Shown piece by piece: positions 17,185 through 27,500 of a stretch of DNA of 64,000 nt. The stretch spans positions 930,001 to 994,000 of the forward strand of contig NZ_JADOTX010000001.1 of the NCBI RefSeq assembly GCF_015751765.1. The letters are read 5' to 3'. The position numbers were made by a program, and so were the translations under genes. The notes below the pieces were generated by a model. It was given only the letters and a program-made list of their open reading frames with translations. It ran no database searches and was not told where the DNA came from. The stretch comes from Micromonospora ureilytica (GTDB taxonomy: Bacteria > Actinomycetota > Actinomycetes > Mycobacteriales > Micromonosporaceae). The stretch's first letter is position 1, and each line of letters opens with the position of its first letter.

Positions 17185-17841
17185 TTAAGGGGTCGGCTCA
17201 GCGGACGGTTGCACGAGGAACGATTTGATGTGTTCCAGTGCCATGTCCAGCGCGACTCCCATGGGTGCGACGTCGTGCGCGGCGTTCGCCAGCAGGTAGC
17301 CGCCCTGCAATGCGGCCATCAACCCCGTGGCCAACTTCTCCGGATCGGCGTCCTGGCGCAGTAGACCGCTGTCCCGCATGCGGTGCAGGCCGTCACTGAT
17401 CAGCTTTTCCCATGCCGCAAACGTCTCCGACAGCGACGATCGAGCCTGCTCATCTTGATCGGACAGCTCAAGAGCCATCGACCCGAGGCCGCACCCGTAT
17501 TTGCCGTTGTTCAGCGAGTTGGCCTGGACCAGCGCGTTACGCCACCGGACCAGCCCTGAGAATGATCGCAGTCGTTCGAGCCCTGCACGCTCACGCTGAA
17601 GCACAAGCGCGCCTCGATATTTGACCAAGGCGCGCACGAGTTCCTGCTTGTCGGCGAAGTGGTGGTAGAGCTGAGACTTGCTCGTCTGGCTTGCCTCGCG
17701 GATGTCGTCAAGGGTCGTCGCGTTCACTCCGCGCACGAGCATCAGCCGGTTCGCGGCCTCGAGGATTCGATCTCGGGTCGCGATGCCCCGTTGACTGATC
17801 CTCCGCCTATTCGTCGGCGCAGCCACCTGCTCGTCGCTCAT
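17185..17841 (-). CDS. TetR family transcriptional regulator
   Basis: 218-residue TetR/AcrR regulator. The N-terminal HTH is clear (ATRDRILEAANRLMLVRG, then SKSQLYHHFADKQELVRALV, about 20-70); the C-terminal ligand domain (80-205) contains GCGLGSMALELSDQD, as in TetR proteins of the YcdC/AcrR C-terminal type that sense small electrophiles. It lies 230 nt upstream of the AhpD-like gene in the same orientation, so that gene is a plausible target. No convincing operator palindrome was seen. Confidence 0.9.
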   Translation of the reverse strand: MSDEQVAAPTNRRRISQRGIATRDRILEAANRLMLVRGVNATTLDDIREASQTSKSQLYHHFADKQELVRALVKYRGALVLQRERAGLERLRSFSGLVRWRNALVQANSLNNGKYGCGLGSMALELSDQDEQARSSLSETFAAWEKLISDGLHRMRDSGLLRQDADPEKLATGLMAALQGGYLLANAAHDVAPMGVALDMALEHIKSFLVQPSAEPTP

Positions 17842-17967
17842 CTGTCAAGTGTATCCAGCGCATCAGATGATCTAGCGAAAATGGGACCTTGAAGTCCATT
17901 ATTGTCCCGTCGCATTCACGTGATGGTGAGCGACGGACGTCCGTGCTGTCAGTTCGATCGGCCCCGA

Positions 17968-17997
17968 CCGGCGCGCGGACCCAGGTCCGCGCGCCGG
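17968..17997 (-). terminator. hairpin terminator after msrA
   Basis: Perfect 14-bp stem CCGGCGCGCGGACC / GGTCCGCGCGCCGG (17968-17981, 17984-17997) with a minimal loop, 6 nt beyond the msrA stop on the minus strand and before the TetR start. Likely ends the msrBA transcript. Confidence 0.65.
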
Positions 17998-18002
17998 TGG
18001 TG

Positions 18003-18509
18003 TCAGGCCGTCGCCCGCTTCGGAAGCTTCCACCCCGGGCGGGGGAAGTGGCAGGTGTATCCGTTGGGGTAGGTCTGCAGGTAGTTCTGGTGCTCAGGCT
18101 CGGCCTCCCAGAAGTCACTTGCTGCGGTGACCTCGGTGACGACCTTGCCAGGCCACAGGCCCGAGGCGTCGACGTCGGCGATCGTGTCCTCGGCGACCCG
18201 CTTCTGCTCGTCGCTGGTGTAGAAGATCGCCGAGCGGTAGCTCATGCCGATGTCGTTACCCTGGCGGTTCTTCGTCGACGGGTCGTGGATCTGGAAGAAG
18301 AACTCGAGCAGCGCCCGGAAGTCGGTCTGGTCGGTGTCGTAGACGACCTCGATGGACTCCGCGTGGGTGCCGTGGTTGCGGTAGGTGGCGTTCGGGACGT
18401 CGCCCCCGCTGTACCCGACACGCGTGGAAACGACGCCGGGCTGACGACGGAACAACTCCTCCATGCCCCAGAAGCAGCCGCCGGCCAGAATCGCCTTTTC
18501 GGTGTTCAC
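18003..18509 (-). CDS. msrA: peptide-methionine (S)-S-oxide reductase
   Basis: 168-residue MsrA reducing methionine-S-sulfoxide in proteins with thioredoxin. The catalytic motif GGCFWGMEE starts at residue 10 (Cys12), and the family segments [26 protein letters not shown] and EHQNYLQ are present. No resolving Cys pair is evident near the C-terminus except Cys in GYTCHF. The GTG start overlaps the msrB stop by 4 nt (ATGTGA), indicating translational coupling. Cytosolic oxidative-damage repair. Confidence 0.95.
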   Translation of the reverse strand: MNTEKAILAGGCFWGMEELFRRQPGVVSTRVGYSGGDVPNATYRNHGTHAESIEVVYDTDQTDFRALLEFFFQIHDPSTKNRQGNDIGMSYRSAIFYTSDEQKRVAEDTIADVDASGLWPGKVVTEVTAASDFWEAEPEHQNYLQTYPNGYTCHFPRPGWKLPKRATA

Positions 18510-18997
18510 ATCGTCTCCTTGCCTGTCATCGTGCTGGTATTGGTGTCACTCGTGAACAGGGTGCGGTATTCGCCGTACCCTGCGTTCGCCAGGTCGTCGA
18601 GGTGGATGAACCGCAGCGACGCCGAGTTGATGCAGTAGCGCAGTCCGCCCTTCTCGGGGGGACCGTCGTTGAAGACGTGGCCGAGGTGGCTGTTCCCGTT
18701 CAACGAGCGGGCCTCAGTCCGGATCATTCCGTGGCTGGAGTCTTCGCGCTCGACGACGTTCGTCCTGGCGATCGGCTTGGTGAAGCTCGGCCAGCCGGAG
18801 TTGCTGTCGTACTTGTCGACAGATGCGAACAATGGCTCGCCGGACACGACGTCGACGTAGATGCCGGGCTCATGGTTGTCCCAGTAGGCGTTGGCGAACG
18901 GTCGCTCGGTGCCGTCCTGCTGGGTCACGCGGTACTGCTCCGGGTTGAGCCGCGAAACGGCTTCCGGGTTCTTGCGGTACTGGGTGTGCTGGTGCAC
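18506..18997 (-). CDS. msrB: peptide-methionine (R)-S-oxide reductase
   Basis: 163-residue MsrB reducing methionine-R-sulfoxide. The catalytic Cys lies in [12 protein letters not shown] and the His motif in [11 protein letters not shown]. The two CxxC pairs that bind structural zinc in many MsrB proteins are missing (SNSGWPSF stands where CGWPSF is usual), so this is the zinc-free form. GTG at 18997 is chosen since GGAGAG lies 5-9 nt upstream and the protein would begin [10 protein letters not shown]; the ATG farther upstream lacks a site. It is first in the msrB-msrA operon. Confidence 0.9.
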   Translation of the reverse strand: MHQHTQYRKNPEAVSRLNPEQYRVTQQDGTERPFANAYWDNHEPGIYVDVVSGEPLFASVDKYDSNSGWPSFTKPIARTNVVEREDSSHGMIRTEARSLNGNSHLGHVFNDGPPEKGGLRYCINSASLRFIHLDDLANAGYGEYRTLFTSDTNTSTMTGKETM

Positions 18998-19482
18998 AGC
19001 TCTCCCTTCATGGCCTTGCGACGCAAAGCTGCTGAGCCAGGCGGAGCGCACCTGGACACGCAGGTACAGACAATCCCCGGGTCAGCCATATTCCCGCAGC
19101 CGCTGCCTTGTATGGACTTAGAAGTCCAGGACAACGTCTGTGACCGGGGCGAACGAGGGCTCTTCTGCCGGTCTGAACTGGGATTTATGCTAATCCTGGC
19201 AGTGACCGCCTGGCCCAGTAGTGGACTTGACAGACCAGTTTTGCCGCAACTAGGTTCGGATGTCCGACGGGATGCCTCCGGTAGCGACGCGCTGCCCGAC
19301 CTGCCCGCCGGTTTCGAGTTCGCAGACGTCCCCGCCACTCGGCGACATCCTCATCCTCGCGTCGCAGCCGCCACCGGTCAGCGTGGTGTGGCACGGCGCC
19401 GAGGCTTGGCGCCGCCAATGCTGGGAACGGAGTTGTGCTCCTCGTGGCAGTGCGGCGAGGACTGGATGCAGGGAGGTACTTG
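18998..19482. other. divergent intergenic region with possible promoter
   Basis: About 485 nt between msrB and an oxidoreductase gene. Plus strand TTGACA (19227-19232), 18-nt spacer, TAGGTT (19251-19256) is a plausible sigma-70-type promoter for the oxidoreductase. GGACTT-AG-AAGTCC (19114-19127) is a short palindrome on the msrB side. A 96-codon plus-strand frame from 19260 overlaps the next gene and is not protein-like. Confidence 0.4.
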
Positions 19483-20400
19483 ATGAAGGCGATCGTGGTG
19501 ACGGACGAGGCTGCGGGAACGGCCGGGATGACGCTGGTGGAGCGGCCTGAGCCGGAACCGGCCATCAACGACGTCGTTGTCCAGGTTCATGCGTCGGGGT
19601 TCGTCCCGACCGAGATGGCATGGCCCTCGACCTGGACCGATCGCCTCGGCCGTGACCGGACTCCGTCGATACCCGGGCACGAGCTGGCCGGAGTGGTAAG
19701 CGCACTCGGGTATGGCACGACGGGACTGTCGGTGGGGCAGCGGGTCTTCGGCCTCACGGACTGGACCCGCGACGGCACCCTGGCGGAGTATGTGGCTGTC
19801 GAGGCGCGCAACCTCGCACCGCTGCCCGGCGACGTCGACTTCACGGTGGGCGCGAGCCTGCCGATCTCTGGTCTGACCGCTTGGCAGGGACTGTTCGAGC
19901 ACGGCCGCCTTCGGGCGGGGCAGAGCGTCCTCGTGCACGGCGCGGCCGGTGCAGTCGGTTCGATGGTGACGCAGCTCGCACGCGAGTTCGGCGCCTATGT
20001 CATCGGCACCGGGCGCGCCGCCGACCGGCAGAAGGCGTTCGAATTCGGTGCGCAGGAGTTCGTCGACCTCGAGAACGACGTCCTCGAAGACGTCGGTGGA
20101 ACTGATCTGGTTTTCGACGTCATCGGCGGCGACATCGGGAAACGGTCGGCAGGCCTGATTCGAGCCGGAGGAAGCCTCGTGTCCGTCGTCGGGCCGCCCG
20201 AGGTGCGGCCCGCGGACGCCCTGACCATCGATTTCGTCGTGACGTCTGACCGCGGCCAACTATGTGAAATCGTCCAACGGGTACGGGACGGGCGACTGCG
20301 GACGAACATCGGCAACGTCGCGGGCCTCGACGACGCCGTCGCCGCTCTCAACCCGACCGAGCGGAGCACCGGAAAGACGATCATCCGCGCTCGCTCGTAA
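19483..20400 (+). CDS. NADP-dependent alcohol dehydrogenase-like oxidoreductase
   Basis: 305-residue medium-chain oxidoreductase. N-terminal GroES-like domain with SIPGHELAGVVSALG, Rossmann loop VHGAAGAVGSMVTQLAREFG (about 144-163), and a DVIGG segment typical of quinone oxidoreductase/zinc-less members. The ATG at 19483 follows GGGAGGTACTTG. It likely reduces quinones or unsaturated carbonyls with NADPH. It resembles the gene at 5710 in family but not closely in sequence. It is divergent from msrBA, which would fit an oxidative or electrophile-stress role (inference). Confidence 0.9.
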   Translation: MKAIVVTDEAAGTAGMTLVERPEPEPAINDVVVQVHASGFVPTEMAWPSTWTDRLGRDRTPSIPGHELAGVVSALGYGTTGLSVGQRVFGLTDWTRDGTLAEYVAVEARNLAPLPGDVDFTVGASLPISGLTAWQGLFEHGRLRAGQSVLVHGAAGAVGSMVTQLAREFGAYVIGTGRAADRQKAFEFGAQEFVDLENDVLEDVGGTDLVFDVIGGDIGKRSAGLIRAGGSLVSVVGPPEVRPADALTIDFVVTSDRGQLCEIVQRVRDGRLRTNIGNVAGLDDAVAALNPTERSTGKTIIRARS

Positions 20401-20481
20401 GGATTCGGGGGCAGCAACCGGCCCCCGCTGTCCTTGCGGATCACCGCAGCCACCGGGGAAGCCGGCAGCGACGAGGCGTGT

Positions 20482-20718
20482 TCAATGCCCCCGCTCGGTT
20501 GGGTGCGACCGAGGGAACGCCGGGTCCAGCACGTCGGCAAACTCCAGATGAGCACTGACGAATGCCGCCGCGAACGGACACGTCGCACGCGCCATCGACA
20601 TCAGGGGCGCCACGCCGGATCCGCCGCCGATCAGCAACGCCGGGCGCGGGTCGGCGCGGGTCGCGGCGACGGTCGCCGGCTGCCAGGTCAGTCTTCCAGG
20701 TACCGCTGCTCGCGCCAT
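20482..20718 (-). pseudogene. collapsed ferredoxin-NADP reductase-like gene
   Basis: Starts like a flavodoxin/ferredoxin reductase of the type found beside YedY-like oxidases (MARAAVPGRLTWQPATV), overlapping the end of the upstream gene by 31 nt in another frame. It then jumps straight to the NAD-binding motif PALLIGGGSGVAPLMSMARA. The about 100 residues of FAD-binding domain expected between are missing without frame loss, and the sequence after SMARA no longer matches the family. A 78-codon frame cannot form an active flavoenzyme. Confidence 0.7.
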
Positions 20719-21284
20719 GGGTCACCGTCGTTGTGGTAGCCGGCCGTCTCCCAGAACCCGGGCTCGTCGTCGAGACGCAGCTCCAGAGCGCGCAGCCATT
20801 TCGCGCTCTTCCAGAAGTACAGGTGAGGAACGAGGAGACGAGCTGGGCCGCCGTGCACAGGAGCCAGCGGCTCGCCGTCAAACTCGTACGCCACCCAGGC
20901 CTGGCCGTCGAGAAGGCCCTCGAGCGGGATGTTCGTGGTGTAGCCGCCGTAGGAGTGGGCGACCACGTACTCGGCAGCAGTCTCGACGTCGGCCAGCAAC
21001 GTGTCCACGGAGACGCCTCGCCAGCTCGTGCCGAACTTCGACCAGCGCGTGACGCAATGGATGTCCACGGTCGGTTCGTCGGCAGGAAGGGCGGTGAACT
21101 CCGCCCATGACCACGTGCTCCGCTCACCGGTCTCGGTGACGACGGCGAGCTCCCACTCGTCGAGGTCGATGCGTGGTGTCGGTCCCGCCGACAGCACCGG
21201 GAAGTCGTCCGTGCGGTACTGGCCGGGTGGGAGATCGGTGTCGTCGCGTCTGCGGCCACCGAAGCCGCGGTTGATCACTGCCAT
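20688..21284 (-). CDS. sulfite-oxidase-like molybdopterin oxidoreductase
   Basis: 198-residue protein matching the molybdopterin-binding core of the sulfite oxidase/YedY family without the dimerisation domain. Motifs: DIHCVTRWSKFGTSWRGV contains the conserved Cys that ligates Mo and the surrounding WS region, and AHSYGGYTTNIPLEGLLDG and HGGPARLLVPHLYFWKSAKW follow as expected. No signal peptide, so cytosolic. Start at ATG 21284 (MAVINRGFGGRR). Its normal electron-transfer partner (a ferredoxin reductase-like gene) follows but is broken, so it may lack its reductase or use another one. Confidence 0.85.
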   Translation of the reverse strand: MAVINRGFGGRRRDDTDLPPGQYRTDDFPVLSAGPTPRIDLDEWELAVVTETGERSTWSWAEFTALPADEPTVDIHCVTRWSKFGTSWRGVSVDTLLADVETAAEYVVAHSYGGYTTNIPLEGLLDGQAWVAYEFDGEPLAPVHGGPARLLVPHLYFWKSAKWLRALELRLDDEPGFWETAGYHNDGDPWREQRYLED

Positions 21285-21437
21285 GCGTCGCGCCCCGAGT
21301 TGTGGCTGCACGGCCGCACTCTGGCGTAAGGTAACTGGACCATAACGTCCAGACTAAGCTGACGCGGTGGCTGTCGGCAACCTCGCTGGCCATCAGTAGG
21401 GGCGTCCAAGGAATCACAGCAACCTTGGGTGGTCGTG

Positions 21438-21478
21438 GTCAGAGCCTCCCCGGCGATCCTTTCCGGGGAGGCTCTGAC
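21438..21478 (-). terminator. strong hairpin after the S8 protease gene
   Basis: 16-bp perfect stem: 21438-21453 pairs with 21463-21478 (core AGAGCCTCCCCGG / CCGGGGAGGCTCT), 9-nt loop, 27 nt past the protease stop. Likely factor-independent terminator for the minus-strand gene. Confidence 0.7.
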
Positions 21479-21504
21479 AACTGCTCGCGAACTGGCTGGC
21501 TAGC

Positions 21505-24500
21505 TCAGAGGCGCGGGTCCTGCTGGACCTTCAGGGCGTTGAGGATCGGGTCGCTCTCGCCGTTGTCGCGGCGAAGCTCGACCTTCAGATCGCCACCGGC
21601 GTGCTCGACGGTGACGGTGTTCACGTCCGCGGTCAGCGCACCCACCTTCGCCTGCACGTCGTGGTCGTAGAGCACGACCTTGCCGCCGACCAGCACATCG
21701 AAGGTACGTTTGCCGGCCTTGACCTTCTCGATCTCCGCGAAGTCGAGGGCGATCCGGTACGTCCCGGCGGGAGCGTTCTTGAACACGTAGCTGAACGTCT
21801 TACCGGTCCGCTGGGTGCGGAACAGCGCGTCGTCCTCGGTACCGGCGATGTTGGCCTTGGTGACATGAGCCTTGCCGCCGACGTAGCCCCACTGCCGCGA
21901 GCCGAGCGCCTGGTCGGGCGCCCAGAAGAAGCCGTCGGCATCGACGTACCCCGACCCGCCCACGTCGACGCCCTTCCAGTACGCGGACGTCGCCAGGCGT
22001 ACCGGCTTGAGCTGGGTCTCGCCCTTGCCGGCGTTCGACGACACGAGCACGTCTCCGACGAGCACGCCGGGCTCGATGCCGGCGTTGTCGGCCGTCACCG
22101 TCACCGTGGTGGACGTGCCGGCCGCGAGCGTGACCGTGCCGGTTGCGGCCGCACCCGCGAGGGCCAGCCAGGAAAGGTCGGCGGCCTCGTGCCCACCGTC
22201 GCTGGTGCGCCTCTGCTCGCTGACCCGCACGTCGAGCGGGGCGGAACCGGTGTTGGTGACCGTCACGTCGGCCGTCGCCTTCTGGCCCTTGTCGAGGAGC
22301 CAGTCGAGGTCACCTGCGGCGACGGTGGCGATGCCCGTGGTCAACGCCGTGTCGACGGTCTCGGCCTGATCCTTCTTGGCGATCGTCACGGGGTGGCTGG
22401 CGGTGGCGTAGTTCGGCGTGTCGACCTGCACGGTGTTCTCGCCGACCAGCGCCTGGGACTTCCACCGGCCCTTCGCGTCGGTCGTGATGACCCGCTCACC
22501 GGCCGGCCCCTTGAGCGTGACGATCGCGCCCTCGATCGGCTTGCCGTCGTTCGCGTCGGTGACCGTCCCCTCGATCGTGCCCGCGGCCGGGAGGGTGTAC
22601 TCCAGTCCCAGACCGGCCTTGAGGACGGGCTGGTTGAAGGAGTACTGGCTCGCGGGGTTGCGGTCCAGGCTCTCCAGGCCCACCGTCGCCGACGACCCTC
22701 GGGTGAGGGGGTTGTCGCCGCCGACGCCGTCGCCGTACCCGATCTGGACCCGTCCGTCCGCGATCAGGGTGACCGAGAAGCTCACCCGAGCCGTCCGGTC
22801 GCTGTAGAACGCGACGCTGCGCCACTCGACCACCTGCGCCGCCAGCCCGTCGACCTCGGTCGTGCCGAAGTAGATGCCCGCCTCGTCGTCGACGATGAGG
22901 TCGTCCCAGAGCGGATAGATCGCGTCGATCGGGTACGACGACGGCAGTGCCGTGTTGTTCCCCGACGTGCTGGCGCGGTCGAAGGTCAGCGTGCCGTTCG
23001 TGGTGACGCACACCCCGTCCCAGGCCGTGTCGTAGAACGGTTGCAGGAAGCTGGAGTCGAACCACAGCGGGCCGCACAGGTCATCGCCGTGCCACCCGGA
23101 CTCCTGCGTGCCCTGTCGGTAGAGCCCGTCGGTCACCTTCATCGAGTACGAGCGACCGGCGGGGGCCACCGGCACGGGTCCCGGCTCCGGCTGCTCGGGC
23201 TCCGGCTCCGGCTCCGCGGTGTCTGCGCGTGGGTCGAGCGTCACCCGCAGCGCGGCAATGCTCGGGGCCTTCAGTCCCTTCGAGCCCCGCAGTTCCACGG
23301 TCAGCGGACCGCCCTCGTGCTTCACGACGGCGGTACGCCAGTCGGCGGCGTTCGGCCCCGCGACCGCGGCCGGGTCGTACGCGTACTCCGCCAGCGAACC
23401 GTCCACGACGACGTCGAACACCCGCTTACCCTTTGCCACGTTCTCGATCTCGGCGAACCCGAGATCGATCGCGTAGGTGCCCTTGGGCGCGTCCGGGAAG
23501 CGGTAGAACAGCTGCTTGTCCGGCGTTGTGCGCTGCGACTGGAACAGGGTGTCGTCAGTCGTACCGGCGATCGCGGCTGTCGTGGCGGTGACCTTCGTCT
23601 TCCCCTCGTAGCCCCACGCCTTCTTGCCGGCGGCCTGGTCGGCGAGCCAGGTGAAGCCGGAGCCGTCGGTGAACTTCGCGCCGCCGGCGTTGACGCCGAC
23701 CTGGTACTTCGTGGTCGTGAGCGTCACCGGGACGTAGCTCTTGGACTGACGTCCGGAGTCGGACCGCACCACGATGTTCGCGCCGAGGACTCCGGGCTTG
23801 GCGCCCTTCGAGGAGACCGAGACCTTCACGGTCGTCGACTGACCCGGGGCGAGGGTGCCACCGTTCGAGGAGAGCGACAGCCACGGCAGGTCGGTGAGCA
23901 GGTCATCCTCGACGTCGACAAGCACGACGTCGTCGGCGACCTGGTCCACAGCCCACAGCCCACCGGTCGAGTCGGTCTCCAGACCGCCGCCCTGGCCCGC
24001 CTTCTGACCCGGGAACCACCACGCGTTCACCAACGAGCAGTCGTCGGGGTCGACCTGCAGCAGGCGGGTGGGCCGGTTCGAGGTGAGGTCGGTGTACCAG
24101 ATGGTGTCGGACGCCTGGTTGTAGGCCAGGCCCATCACCTCGGGCAGCGGCGGGGCGCAGAAGGACAGCAGCGCACCCGGGTTGTCGTGCGACGTCCCGG
24201 CGACGGTGCCGATCATGCCGTTCCGCCGGCCGCCGACGTAGAACACGTCCTCGGTCGGGTTGTAGGCGAGTCCGGTCAGCTGCAGCGTGGACCAGTCACC
24301 CTTGATCTGCCGGGTCTCCTTCCCGGTCTGCCGGTCGAAGCAGTGGATGAAGCTGGCGGGGCTGTCCTCCATCTGGCACATGTCACCGGTCTTGGTGTCG
24401 AGCGCCATGTCGAACGCCCGGTACGCGGGGTTCCACGACGCGTCGAAAACCTTCCCGGTCGGCTTGCCCGTCACTGTGTAGGCGGTGTTGGTCCGCGCGT

Positions 24501-27500
24501 TGTAGTCGTGGACCCAGACGTCACCGTCGTACCCGACGCCGGAGGGCTCCTTGTCCTCGATCTTACCGGGGATGGCGATCCGGGTGATGACGTCACCGCC
24601 GGAGGTGGCGCCGACCTTGCCGGCCGCCTGTGCCTCCGCTGCTGTCGCCGTCGCGGTCCTGCCGTCGACGTTCGACGGCTTCATGCCGCTCGCACCGTTC
24701 TTCCACGCGGTGAGATCGATCGAGCTGGCCGCGCCCTTCGCGGTGCGCCCGGTGGTGCCGGCGGCGTCGAGTTCGGGGTGCCGCGCGGCCTCGCCCAGGT
24801 TGTACGTGAGTGGGGCGGAACCGTTGTTGGTAAGCGTCAGCGAGCCCACGCCGTTCTGGTCGGTCCCCAACAGCGCCTGAAGGCCGTCGGCCTTGAGGTC
24901 GGCGACACCCGTGGTCAGGCGTGCGTCGATCTTCGCCTGCGCGTAGAGCTTGTCGAGGGAGAACGGGTACGACACGGTCGTGTAGTTCGGCGCGTCGACA
25001 GTCATCGTGTAGTCGCCCACCGGAAGCTGGCGATGAACGACGCCTGTCCCGTTGGTGGTGACCGTCTCGACCAGCCCGTTCTTGTTGCTGAAGGAGACCT
25101 TGGCCCCGGCGACCGGCAGCCCGTCGTTCTGGTCGACGACTGTCGCGTCGAGGTACCCGAAGTCAGGCATGTCGTAGGTGACGATCATCCCGTCGCGCAG
25201 CACCGGGGCGTGGTCGGAGAACCGGATGCCGTCGACGCCGGCCCAGCCCTGGATGCCGGTAACGGCGTGCGCGCCGGCGGTCACCGGGTCGTCGGTCCCG
25301 ACGCCGTCGCCGTACCCGAAGATCATCGTGCCCGAGCGGGTGAGCGTGGCCGAGAAGTTGACCGGCTCCGTGTACTCCGTCCGGGTTGGATACGCCCAGA
25401 GCTTGGCGTTGCGGTACTCGACGACGAAGGCGTCCTCACCGTTGACCTTGGTGGCCGCCGTGAAGATGCCGCCACCGGGAGCGAACTCGACGGGGGTCTC
25501 GACGTAGAGCGGGAAGATGCCCGCACCGCCATAGCCGGGTCCGGTGGAGCCGTCCGGGGCGATCACGCCGCGCAGGCCGACGCCGAGGGTGTCGTGGCTG
25601 CCGTTGTAGAGCGCGATCGGGAACGGCAGTTTGACAGTCGCCCACACGCCACTGCCGAACGTGACCGGGTCGGTGCCGCGCAGGTATTCGCCCTCGGAGA
25701 CGGCGCAGCTGTAGCCGCCCTTGTCGACGACGAGCCCGACGGGGATCTCACGTGACTCGTTCTGCGCGCCGACGGTCAGCGCGACGGTCGTGGGCGAGAA
25801 GCAGGCGTTGGGCTTGACGTTCAGCGTGTACCCGCCCTCGGGTACGGCGCTGATCGTGAACGCGCCGTTGGCATCGGTGCGTACCGGCTTCAGCGGCGTG
25901 TCCTTGACGGAGACGTCGGCGTTCGGGACGGGGCGCTTCTTGTCATCGACGACCCTGCCACTGATGTCGTGCCGCGCGGCGGCCGTGAGCGGCAGCTTGA
26001 CGGAGGTGTCCTGGCCGAGGGAGATCGTCACGTTGGCGGTCGCGGTCAGGTAGCCGAAGACCTTGGTGCTGAGCTGGTAGTCGCCGACTGGGAGGTTCGT
26101 GGTGAACTTGCCGTCCTTGTCGGTTCCGATCGACCGGCTGAACGGTCCGCTGATCGTCACCTCGGCAGCGGGGACCGGGGCGCCGTCGGCGGTGACGACA
26201 CCGGTGAGGGTGCCGCCCTCGCGGGGCGCGAGCTCGAGCAGCCGGAGGAGGTCGAGCCGACCCTCGCCGTACTTGTTGTTGACCTCGGCGGTGCCGCCGC
26301 ACTCGGTGTCGTCGACGTCGACGGCCGACTCGGCGAGCAGGCGGCGGGTTTCGTCGACCTGCCCGATGAGAGTCGGGTCGTAGCTCCACAGTGCCGCGAC
26401 CGCGCCGGCGACGTGGGGTGCGGCCATCGAGGTGCCGGACATCTCGACGTAGCTGTTGCCCGGGTACGACGAACGGACGCCGTCGCCCGGAGCGGAGATC
26501 TCGGGCTTGATCCGGCCACCTTCACCCTCGCCCTTGCGGGAGAACAACGAGAGCGTGCCGTCCGGCCGGTAGGCGCCGACGGAGTAGGCACTCTCGGCGG
26601 AGCCGGGCGAGGAGACGGTGTCGCAGGCGGCGTACGGAGTGGTGTTGCCCGATGACCAGACGCTGAAGATGCCCGCGGCGCTCCAGGCCTCGTCGATGGC
26701 CTGGAAGAAGTCGTCGAAGCTGTGCTCGATGGTCTGGCCCCATGAGTTGTTGACCACCTGGGGGCGCTTGGACGGGTCAGGGTTGTTCCCCTGGACGTCG
26801 GTCGGGGCGAGCAGCCACCAGCCGGACCGGAGCAGCGACTCGACGCCGGTGCTGTCGCAGCAGCCGTTCGTCGCGATCCACTGCGCGTCCGGGGCGACGC
26901 CGACGTGGTCGGTGCCGTCCTCGCCGACCATGGTGCCCATGGTGTGCGTGCCGTGTCCGTTGTCGTCGCACGGTGCGCCCGTGCACGTGCCCCGGGTGGC
27001 CATCCAGTTGTAGTTGTGGTCGATGGTGCCGTCGGGCTTCACGCCGCGATACTGGTGAATCAGGGCGGGGTGGTCGAACTGGACGCCCGAGTCGAGGTTG
27101 GACACCGTGATGCCCGCACCGGTGGCGCCCATGGCCCAGGCCTCGGGAGCGTGGATGGCGTCCAGACCCCACGTGGAGGTGCCTGCCTCGGCGGTGGCCT
27201 TCGGGGCAGTGGGGCGGGCAGCCTGGTCGGTGGGGATCTTCTCGTCCACAGGATCGACCAGCGCGACCTGCGGCGTCGCGTGGATCTCGGCAACCTGCAC
27301 CCTCGACGCCACATTGAGGGCGAGCTTCTCGGTGCCACCCTTGACGAGCACGGCGTTGGCGATCGGGTAGGAGGTGTATTTGACGCCCGCCCGGTCGAGG
27401 TCGGTGGAGACGGATGCCAGGGAATCCTTCGCCGCCGCGGTCAGCGCGTCGTAGACGAAATGACCACGAGCGGTCCAATCGGCGAGCTTCTTCGCCGGCC

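Noticed and set aside
19260..19550. 96-codon plus-strand frame before the oxidoreductase
   Set aside because: It overlaps the start of the following gene, lacks a ribosome binding site, and the translation is Pro/Arg/Cys-rich without a motif.
21486..21512. GGCTGGCTAGCTCAGAGGCG resembling a tRNA D-arm
   Set aside because: The match covers only a few bases that include the end of the protease gene; no acceptor stem, anticodon arm or T-arm can be folded.
21601..25755. Very long open frame on the plus strand across the S8 protease gene
   Set aside because: Composition is Arg/Val/Asp-rich with no recognisable domain, and it is fully covered by the protease coding sequence with its catalytic triad.
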